Below are positions 5,710 through 11,403 of a stretch of 11,403 nt of DNA, piece by piece; the stretch's first letter is position 1; each line of letters begins with the position of its first letter. This DNA is from CAZFZT01 sp964523675 (GTDB lineage: Bacteria > Planctomycetota > Phycisphaerae > Phycisphaerales > SM1A02). The stretch covers positions 1-11,403 of the forward strand of contig CAZFZT010000094.1 in NCBI GenBank assembly GCA_964523675.1. The letters run 5' to 3'. Below the pieces are notes generated by a model. It saw nothing but the letters and a program-made list of their open reading frames with translations, ran no database searches and had not been told where the DNA came from. The position numbers were made by a program, and so were the translations under genes.

Positions 5710-7989
5710 GTGCCCCTCCTGCTGCTTTTCGTTGTCACGGCGTTCATCTCGGCGGCGCTGCTGTTTCTTGTGCAGCCAATGTTCGCACGGATGGTGCTTC
5801 CGTTGCTGGGCGGTTCGCCCGCCGTGTGGAATACATGCATGGTGTTCTTTCAGGCGGCGCTGCTCGGCGGTTATGTCTATGCGCATCTGGTGTCGCGCTG
5901 GTTTTCGACGTCGTGGCAGGGTCTGGTGCATTTAGCGCTGCTCGTGTTGCCGTGGCTGACGCTTCCGATTGGGATGGGCGTGCTGGGAGACAATTGGGAA
6001 CCGCCGACGGACACGAATCCGCTGCCGTGGCTGCTCATGATCCTGTCGGCCGGTGTGGGGTTGCCCTTCTTCGTCGTGGCTTCAAGCGCGCCGCTCCTCC
6101 AGCACTGGTTCAGCCGTGCGCGGCATGTGCGATCCGATGACCCCTACTTCCTCTATGCAGCGAGTAACGCGGGCAGCATGATCGCGCTGCTCTCGTATCC
6201 GTTGATTGTCGAACCTGCGTTCGGGCTCGCTGCGCAGTCACGGCTTTGGACCGCCGGCTACGCCTTTCTTACGGCGATGATGGTGACCTGCGCGGTTGCG
6301 GCCATATACGGTTCTCGGCGCAAAGGTTCGACATGCAAGACCGCGGCGGAACTACCTGAGACAGTCAAAGGGGATCGTTTGCCCATGCTGCGGCTCGTGC
6401 GCTGGATTGCTCTTGCATTCGTGCCGTCGAGTCTGATGCTGGGCGTGACGATGCACATCACGACGGACCTGGTTGTTGTGCCGCTTCTCTGGGTTCTTCC
6501 ACTGGCGATCTATCTGCTCAGCTTCATTCTGGTGTTCGCTCGCAGGCAGTGGTTGCCGCATTCGGTGATGGTCCGAGCGATGCCGATCACGGTGGTGGTG
6601 TTGCTGCTGATTCTGCTCAGTCACGCAACGCAACCGCTGGCATTGCTCATCACTGCGCATCTGGCGGGGCTGTTCATCATCAGCATGACCTGTCATGGGG
6701 AATTGTCGCGCGACCGTCCGCATGCACAGAATTTGACGACGTTCTACCTGATGCTCGGAGTCGGCGGCATGCTCGGCGGCGTGTTCAATGCCATCGCTGC
6801 CCCGCTGCTTTTCAGCAGCATCATCGAATATCCCGCAGCGATCGTCGCCGCATGTCTGATCGCGCCCTCAGCTGCGCATTTGAAGAAGAACAGCTTCTGG
6901 CGGCCTCTCGATGTGCTTCTGGCGGCGGCTGTGTTCATGGTCGGGCTTGGAGCGATCGCGCTATCCGATCAACTTGGGCTCGAAGCATCGCCGGTCCGGC
7001 TAGCGCTGACCGTTGGCTTGCCAGTCGTCCTTGTTTTTCTACTCTCGCGAGATCCGCTGCGCTTCGGACTGGCTGTCGCGGCGGTCTTCCTGGCTGGTTC
7101 ATTCGAGACCGTGCATCGGGGCGATGTTCGCATGCGCGAGCGCAGCTTCTTTGGCGTGCATCTGGTGACGCGCGCATTCGGGCCGTCCGATAGCGACAGC
7201 GCGGAGGCCGTGTATCACCGGCTGTACCACGGCACGACGCTGCACGGCAGTCAACGCATTGATCGAGAGACCGCCAGCCCGATCGACGCTGTGCAACCTC
7301 TTGATTACTACCACCGATCGGGGCCACTGGGGTTGCTTTTCGCGTCGTTCGCTCCGGCAGGCGGTTTCAAGAGCGTCGGCCTCGTTGGATTGGGCGCCGG
7401 CGCATCGGCAGCGTACGCGGAGCATGGCGACTCGTACATGTTCTATGAAATCGATCCGCTTGTCAGCAGGATTGCGCAGGATGAACGATGGTTCACCTAT
7501 ATCAGCGGCGCCCGCGAGCGAGGCGCGGAGATTGCGGTCATCCTCGGCGACGCACGATTGACGCTTGCGCGTGAACCGGAGGGCTCGTTTGATCTGCTGA
7601 TACTCGATGCGTTTTCAAGTGATGCCATACCTGTCCATCTGCTGACACGAGAAGCCGTTGCCATGTACCAGTCCAAGCTGGCCGAAGGCGGGTTGCTTGC
7701 GTTTCACATTTCCAGCCGCTATTTCAACCTCAAGCCCCTCTTGGCTGCGATCGCACACGAGGTGGGGCTGCGATGCTTCGTTCTTGATGATTCCGATGCC
7801 CAGCCGGATGGTGAACGCAAGGGTTCGATCTGGGCCGTTTTGGCCGCCGACGATGCGGCGCTCGGGGCACTGCGCAATGGGCCGCAGGGCTGGCTGTGGA
7901 AACCGGCGCAGCGAGAGGACCGAGTTCGGCCTTGGACTGACGACTACTCAAACATTCTGAGCGTCCTGATCATCGAAGGATCCGAATGA
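5710..7989 (+). CDS. Membrane protein with C-terminal spermidine-synthase-like domain (fused MFS/spermidine synthase type)
   Basis: The 759-residue protein has two parts. Residues 1 to about 470 are strongly hydrophobic, with roughly 14 membrane segments, including the family-typical LPFFVVASSAPLLQHWFS (about residues 116-133). Residues from about 490 form a cytosolic Rossmann-fold domain: LYHGTTLHGSQ and PLDYYHRSGPLG; the S-adenosyl-ligand loop GLGAGA (560-565); YEIDP (579-583); GDAR (613-616); and DLLILDAFSSDAIP (628-641), with Asp633 at the place of the spermidine synthase catalytic Asp. It ends WTDDYSNILSVL, as these fusions usually do. True spermidine synthases have GGGDGG in the ligand loop, so aminopropyl transfer is doubtful; methyl transfer or another role is possible. 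The start is GTG at 5710: a stop at 5668-5670 closes the frame and no ATG lies between. No ribosome binding site is visible. It is divergent from the ureohydrolase gene. Confidence 0.9.
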   Translation: MPLLLLFVVTAFISAALLFLVQPMFARMVLPLLGGSPAVWNTCMVFFQAALLGGYVYAHLVSRWFSTSWQGLVHLALLVLPWLTLPIGMGVLGDNWEPPTDTNPLPWLLMILSAGVGLPFFVVASSAPLLQHWFSRARHVRSDDPYFLYAASNAGSMIALLSYPLIVEPAFGLAAQSRLWTAGYAFLTAMMVTCAVAAIYGSRRKGSTCKTAAELPETVKGDRLPMLRLVRWIALAFVPSSLMLGVTMHITTDLVVVPLLWVLPLAIYLLSFILVFARRQWLPHSVMVRAMPITVVVLLLILLSHATQPLALLITAHLAGLFIISMTCHGELSRDRPHAQNLTTFYLMLGVGGMLGGVFNAIAAPLLFSSIIEYPAAIVAACLIAPSAAHLKKNSFWRPLDVLLAAAVFMVGLGAIALSDQLGLEASPVRLALTVGLPVVLVFLLSRDPLRFGLAVAAVFLAGSFETVHRGDVRMRERSFFGVHLVTRAFGPSDSDSAEAVYHRLYHGTTLHGSQRIDRETASPIDAVQPLDYYHRSGPLGLLFASFAPAGGFKSVGLVGLGAGASAAYAEHGDSYMFYEIDPLVSRIAQDERWFTYISGARERGAEIAVILGDARLTLAREPEGSFDLLILDAFSSDAIPVHLLTREAVAMYQSKLAEGGLLAFHISSRYFNLKPLLAAIAHEVGLRCFVLDDSDAQPDGERKGSIWAVLAADDAALGALRNGPQGWLWKPAQREDRVRPWTDDYSNILSVLIIEGSE

Positions 7990-8035
7990 ATGACCATGCC
8001 GCTCGTGCCTCCCTTTGCATAGGAGCAGCTTACGA

Positions 8036-8070
8036 GTGGCCACAACGGCAGATGTGGCTACGGTTATACT
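8036..8070 (+). promoter_or_regulatory. Possible promoter with overlapping inverted repeat, upstream of the DUF3352-like gene
   Basis: A -10-like TATACT lies at 8065-8070, 64 bp before the start at 8135. No good -35 box is found 16-18 bp upstream. Just before it, GTGGCCAC (8036-8043) is a perfect palindrome, and GCCAC (8039-8043) pairs with GTGGC (8054-8058) around a 10-nt loop, so an operator or a weak hairpin could overlap the promoter. The 145-bp gap after the preceding gene makes a separate promoter likely, but this placement is tentative. Confidence 0.25.
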
Positions 8071-8120
8071 GCGAATCCGAGTCAGTTCGGGGGAGCCATC
8101 GAGCAATCAAACCATGAACA

Positions 8121-8126
8121 GAAGGA
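8121..8126 (+). promoter_or_regulatory. Shine-Dalgarno site of the DUF3352-like gene
   Basis: GAAGGA is followed by an 8-nt spacer before the ATG at 8135. It supports 8135 rather than the in-frame ATG at 8114, because the product from 8135 begins directly with a classic signal peptide. Confidence 0.6.
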
Positions 8127-8134
8127 CGCCCGTG

Positions 8135-10018
8135 ATGAAAACACTACTGAACACCACCCTTGCAGCCACTGCGGCCGCGCTGCTTGCACCGTTCGCAGCC
8201 GCCCAGATTTCGTTCGAGCGGATCGCGCCTGAGAACAGCATTCTTGTGGCTGGCGTCCAGAACGTGAGCGCCGCCCGCGCCCGCTTTGAGCGAACTTCGC
8301 TCCATGCGCTGTGGCGATCCGATGAGATGCAAGACCTTCGCAGTGAAATGATGGCGGAGATTGAAGGCGGCTTGGCCGAGGTCATGCGCGAACTTGGCGT
8401 CGATCGTGAGGATTTCGTGCTTCCAACCGGTTCGGTGGGGCTGGCGCTGTTTGCCGTCATCGATCCGGAAATCGGCATGCCCGCGCCGGCGTTCATTACG
8501 TTCGCCGATTACGGTGAAGGCGCTGACAATCTCCAGCGGCTGCTCGACGCCGTCCTCGAGCGGGGTCGTGAAGACGGTGAATTCGAAACCGAGGAACGTG
8601 ACATTCTTGATCGCACCGTCCTCTCCATCACATTTGCTCGCGATGAAGCGGATTGGGATGTTGAAGGTGATGAAGATGACTGGGGTTTCGATGACGAAGA
8701 GGATGACTGGGGCGTTGACGATGAGGACGATGCCTGGGGCGACGAAGAGGATTGGGAGTTCGAGGAAGACCCCCTCGGCATGGGCAGTTCATTTGACGTG
8801 TTTCGTACGGTTCACCTTGTGCGCGAAGGCAGCTCGTTTCTTCTGTGCAGCGATCTGGGGTCGATCACTGAGGTGCTCGATCGGCTTGACAACGACCGTG
8901 TGAGTGGCTTGAGCGAGCGCGAAGATTACCGCACCGCACTGGACATGATCGGCGCCAATGACGCCTACGCCATCCTCATGACACGCGATCTTGCGCAACT
9001 CGTGCAAGCGTTTGATCAGACCGGCATGGCGATGATGTTCGTGCCAATGATCCAGGGGCTGGTTGGCAATATGTCATCGATCTCGACCGGCGTGATGTTC
9101 GACGCGCCTGAGGCCATGGTGCGAAGCAACTTTGCAGTTCACATGCCGCAGGGCAAGCGCGGCTTGACGGATCTCATGGATGTCTCCGCTCCGCGCGGTC
9201 CGCTCCCTGCGTTCGTCGGTGAAGGCGCGTACTCTTACACCTCAGTGAACTTCGCCTTCAATCGCATCGTTGAAGCGGCGCAGCAATACGTGCAGGAGAA
9301 TCCGATGCTGGCGATGATGGGCGGTGCGGAGATGCTTGACGAAGTCGAGCCGATCATTCGGCCACTCTTTGAGTCGCTTGGCAGCAGAGTTCATATGGTC
9401 GGGAAACTCGAGCGGCCGCTCACAGCGCAGTCCAATCAATCGGTCGTCGCGGTTGAAACAACGAATCCGGAGCAGTTCGAAGCGATTCTTGCCGGCCTTG
9501 CGGAGGAATATGGCATCGAAGCGCAGGACTTCAACGGTCATCGACTCTATACCGGGTCGATGCCCGGGATGATGATGCCGAACATGGGGGTCCCAATGCC
9601 AGAGATGGCTCTGGGAATCGGCGGCGGCTACATTTTCATGGGTGCGCGGCCAGCCGTCGAACAGTCGCTCAATGCGACCGGTGGCGATCAAGCCAAGGTT
9701 CTGGCGCGGAATCCGCAACTCGCGCGCGTGCTTGAGAGCATCCCTGATGTGCCGCTCGTTTCTTGGGGCTACGCTGATGTCGTCACGACCATTGAAGCCA
9801 CTGTTGAATCTCAGCGCATAGCCATGGAGCAGATGCGCGATGAGTTCCCATGGATGGATGAGATGGAAGGCGAAGATCCGTTCAGTGAGTTCGTGCAGAA
9901 GATCGATTACGACCTGATCCGCCGGTACATCGGCCCCTCAGTGACCTGGTTGCGTTCGACCGATACGGGATTCGTTGGCAGCGCGCTGTACTTTGAGCCC
10001 CTGCAGCGGAGCGAGTAA
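8135..10018 (+). CDS. Secreted DUF3352-like protein with acidic Trp-spaced repeat
   Basis: The product has 627 residues. MKTLLNTTLAATAAALLAPFAAAQ is a clean signal peptide with cleavage after residue 23 or 24. The opening of the mature part (APENSILVAGVQNVSAARAR, then FERTSLHALWRSDEMQDL) and the closing part (YIGPSVTWLRSTDTGFVGSA) resemble DUF3352-type proteins common in planctomycetes, whose function is unknown. Residues 170-212 are an acidic insert (28 of 43 are Asp or Glu) with Trp at 174, 183, 192, 201 and 207, a 9-residue period over the first four. The acidic insert is flanked by ordinary globular-looking sequence. No catalytic motif or membrane segment is seen beyond the signal peptide. 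The start at 8135 is preferred over 8114 and 8015 because of the GAAGGA site and signal peptide. It probably forms a single-gene unit ended by the hairpin at 10055. The gene is certain; the family call is moderate. Confidence 0.85.
   Translation: MKTLLNTTLAATAAALLAPFAAAQISFERIAPENSILVAGVQNVSAARARFERTSLHALWRSDEMQDLRSEMMAEIEGGLAEVMRELGVDREDFVLPTGSVGLALFAVIDPEIGMPAPAFITFADYGEGADNLQRLLDAVLERGREDGEFETEERDILDRTVLSITFARDEADWDVEGDEDDWGFDDEEDDWGVDDEDDAWGDEEDWEFEEDPLGMGSSFDVFRTVHLVREGSSFLLCSDLGSITEVLDRLDNDRVSGLSEREDYRTALDMIGANDAYAILMTRDLAQLVQAFDQTGMAMMFVPMIQGLVGNMSSISTGVMFDAPEAMVRSNFAVHMPQGKRGLTDLMDVSAPRGPLPAFVGEGAYSYTSVNFAFNRIVEAAQQYVQENPMLAMMGGAEMLDEVEPIIRPLFESLGSRVHMVGKLERPLTAQSNQSVVAVETTNPEQFEAILAGLAEEYGIEAQDFNGHRLYTGSMPGMMMPNMGVPMPEMALGIGGGYIFMGARPAVEQSLNATGGDQAKVLARNPQLARVLESIPDVPLVSWGYADVVTTIEATVESQRIAMEQMRDEFPWMDEMEGEDPFSEFVQKIDYDLIRRYIGPSVTWLRSTDTGFVGSALYFEPLQRSE
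8642..8770 (+). repeat. 27-bp imperfect coding tandem repeat (acidic, Trp-spaced)
   Basis: GATGACTGGGG occurs at 8675-8685 and 8702-8712, and GATGCCTGGGG at 8729-8739, exactly 27 bp apart each time, inside the DUF3352-like gene. They encode a 9-residue unit of the form (D/E)DDWG(F/V)DDE. Flanking copies are degenerate (Trp174 and Trp207). The third bases differ between units, so the repeat is kept at protein level better than at DNA level. Confidence 0.85.
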
Positions 10019-10054
10019 ATCAGCGACTTCTATCATTTCGATCATTCACAGAAG

Positions 10055-10087
10055 AAGCCCACGGACGATGGTCCGTGGGCTTTTTAT
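10055..10087 (+). terminator. Intrinsic terminator, probably shared by two convergent genes
   Basis: AAGCCCACGGAC (10055-10066) pairs perfectly with GTCCGTGGGCTT (10071-10082) around a GATG loop, a 12-bp stem, and is followed by a T-run (TTTTTATT from 10081). It ends the DUF3352-like gene, whose stop is 37 bp upstream. Read on the minus strand, the hairpin is preceded by AAAAA and followed by CTTCTTCTG, so it may also stop the convergent lipoprotein gene, though less strongly. Confidence 0.95.
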
Positions 10088-10135
10088 TCACCGAGTTGGA
10101 GAGGCGTCAGCGCGTCCTCCCCGCTTGGATGAGTC

Positions 10136-10927
10136 TCAATCGATAAACAGCCGTCCAATCATGTCCTTGGGATTCTGCACAACTGCAACGCGAATGTTGC
10201 CGCGCATCGTGCGCAGCATAATCGGATTCTCACCGTCGTTGAGCGTCGCATAGAGACGTCGATCGTTGGTGCCTGAGTTGACGATGAGCCGGCCGCGCCT
10301 GATGCGATGGATCACCTTGCCGTCCACTGTTTCCGCGTTGATTCGACCCGTTGATTCGCCACGCACGCGGTAATCGATGTTGCCGTTCTCGTTGACGATC
10401 CTCACAGCGTTATGCATCGGCAGTTCCGTCATGATGCGGACATCGCCGCGTGTGGTTTCGATATCAACGGGTCCGGAGATCCCGGTCGCTCTCACATGGC
10501 CGTTGGTCGTGCGTACATGCAGCCGCTCGACTCCCGGGACAGTGATATGCACATGCGCGCGGTGGAAGTGCGGCTCCGGACTGTCCGTGGTCGTCCGCAC
10601 CTCAAGTCGCGGTCCGACCTCGCCGGGCACCATACGAATTGAATAGTTGATCTCAGCGAGTGAGGCCCTGGCATCCTTGAACCGCGTGAAGCCGTGAGTG
10701 ACGCCTCGCGTGACAGTAACCGTGGCCCACTCGGTATATTCGTCGGTCTCGACTATGACATCGCCATTGAATGATTCGACGTCAATCTCCACCGGTCCGA
10801 TCGCCTGGAGAACGAACGGTTCGTCGGCGGAGCGAATCACGCCGCCACCGCCGCCGACACAGCCGCCGGCGAGCAGAATCGTCATCGTAACGAGCGGGAT
10901 CAGGGCTGTTCGAGAGAAAAGGTGCAT
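10136..10927 (-). CDS. Lipoprotein with DUF4097-type beta-solenoid repeats
   Basis: The 263-residue protein begins with a lipoprotein signal peptide; the lipobox LLAGGC places the lipidated Cys at 23, followed by a flexible Gly run (25-29). The mature part is almost all beta strand with repeated turns of the form xxG(D/N/H/K)(V/I): FNGDV 53-57, TNGHV 141-145, TRGDV 159-163, ENGNI 180-184, VDGKV 201-205 and MRGNI 241-245. From 141 onward the spacing is 18-21 residues (or twice that), as expected for one coil of a beta-solenoid; this is typical of DUF4097/DUF4098 'putative adhesin' domains. No catalytic residues are evident; membrane-anchored structural or binding roles are plausible, but no ligand is known. 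The ATG at 10927 has no Shine-Dalgarno site. A TTGACA lies on the minus strand 38-43 bp upstream of the start but lacks a good -10. It converges on the shared terminator and diverges from the gene at 11128. Confidence 0.88.
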   Translation of the reverse strand: MHLFSRTALIPLVTMTILLAGGCVGGGGGVIRSADEPFVLQAIGPVEIDVESFNGDVIVETDEYTEWATVTVTRGVTHGFTRFKDARASLAEINYSIRMVPGEVGPRLEVRTTTDSPEPHFHRAHVHITVPGVERLHVRTTNGHVRATGISGPVDIETTRGDVRIMTELPMHNAVRIVNENGNIDYRVRGESTGRINAETVDGKVIHRIRRGRLIVNSGTNDRRLYATLNDGENPIMLRTMRGNIRVAVVQNPKDMIGRLFID

Positions 10928-11127
10928 GGCGTGTCTCGTCTGTTGAAGGGGTGAAACGTGTCAAAGCGGATTCTACCGCTGCGCGGATTATTCGTCCTCC
11001 GTTGTGGAAAGGTATAGGAAATTCAGTGAGAATGAGGTGTCGCCACCCGTTTGTGGCGGACGCTGATTTCCTGGTCTCGATATGCTGCGTCGACCTGTCC
11101 GATCTCGTCCTCTTTCCCCTCCACCGC

Positions 11128-11403
11128 ATGCGAAACATCTTCCTCCTCAGCGCGCTCTCACTCATTGCGGCCGCAACACAGCACGTTTCGGCTGACAGCT
11201 ACTCGATCACCTTCGATGCGGAACTTCGCGATGAACCGGCAACCGGGCGTGTCATCCTCTTTTTCATTACGGAGTCAGGCCCCAGGTGGAACGCAACGCG
11301 ACCGATAGAAGGGCCGTTCTTCGACGCGCCGCAGCCGATTGCGTCGATCGCGGTGGAGAATTGGCAGCCGGGCGAGCCGATCGTCATCGATTCCTCGGCC
11401 GTC
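11128..11403 (+). CDS. Secreted protein, N-terminus only; probable N-terminal domain of a secreted esterase-family protein (cut by right edge)
   Basis: An open frame of 92 codons runs from the ATG at 11128 to the window end. MRNIFLLSALSLIAAATQHVSA is a signal peptide with cleavage near Ala22. The mature sequence has strand-rich segments SYSITFDAELRDEPATGRVI, PFFDAPQPIASIAV and WQPGEPIVIDSSAV. This pattern, 'sGRv..f......PFFa......v..W.PGEPv..D..A', recalls the beta-sandwich domain that precedes the alpha/beta-hydrolase domain in large secreted esterase-like proteins of planctomycetes. The catalytic domain would lie beyond the window, so the function call is tentative; the coding call rests on the signal peptide and codon periodicity. 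No Shine-Dalgarno site precedes it (the upstream bases are pyrimidine-rich). The 200-bp gap to the divergent lipoprotein gene holds a small inverted repeat (CGCCAC 11041-11046 / GTGGCG 11053-11058) and no clear promoter. Confidence 0.7.
   Translation, partial: MRNIFLLSALSLIAAATQHVSADSYSITFDAELRDEPATGRVILFFITESGPRWNATRPIEGPFFDAPQPIASIAVENWQPGEPIVIDSSAV

Noticed and set aside
7986..8117. 43-codon frame whose ATG overlaps the stop of the synthase-like gene (ATGA)
   Set aside because: It could be translationally coupled, but it has no recognisable composition, domain or ribosome binding site, and it overlaps the probable promoter of the next gene.
10960..11060. Promoters for the divergent lipoprotein and right-edge genes (TTGACA and TAGAAT on the minus strand; TATAGG on the plus strand; CGCCAC/GTGGCG hairpin)
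   Set aside because: The boxes do not combine into a -35/-10 pair with 16-18 bp spacing, so no promoter is claimed.

Overview
The window reads as an ordinary chromosomal stretch of a moderately high-GC Gram-negative-type bacterium. I tentatively suggest Planctomycetota (Phycisphaerae-like). The reasons are several secreted or lipid-anchored proteins of the DUF3352 and DUF4097 styles, a right-edge protein resembling the N-terminal domain of planctomycete secreted esterases, GTG and TTG starts, and mixed use of Shine-Dalgarno sites (two genes have clear ones, most have none). This is an inference from style; there is no rRNA or marker gene here. I see no tRNA, rRNA, CRISPR array, insertion sequence, integrase or clear sign of recent transfer.

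Layout. Positions 1-192 (minus) hold the N-terminus of a secreted protein cut by the left edge. It diverges from a penicillin-acylase-family Ntn hydrolase (361-2787, plus). A small DinB-like protein (2845-3246, minus) diverges from a DUF1801 protein (3320-3751, plus). That gene converges on elbB, a DJ-1/PfpI-family glyoxalase (3825-4517, minus, TTG start with a strong ribosome binding site). Upstream of elbB lie a 49-nt two-step hairpin and an agmatinase/guanidino-hydrolase-family enzyme (4657-5655, minus). This enzyme diverges, across only 54 bp with a 9-bp direct repeat, from a large membrane protein with a spermidine-synthase-like C-terminal domain (5710-7989, plus). Next come a secreted DUF3352-like protein with a striking acidic, Trp-spaced 9-residue repeat (8135-10018, plus) and a textbook intrinsic terminator. 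A DUF4097-type lipoprotein (10136-10927, minus) converges on that terminator. The N-terminus of a probable secreted esterase-family protein (11128-11403, plus) is cut by the right edge.

How they fit together. Most genes look like independent single-gene units with alternating strands, so no multi-gene system is evident. The one suggestive pairing is the ureohydrolase (if an agmatinase, a putrescine producer) head to head with the spermidine-synthase-like membrane protein; a shared polyamine or guanidino role is possible but unproven. At least five products carry export signals (both edge proteins, the acylase, the DUF3352-like protein and the lipoprotein), so the region is rich in envelope or periplasmic functions. 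I did not find a convincing new system; the best leads are the acidic repeat, the 49-nt hairpin and the ureohydrolase/synthase-like pair.
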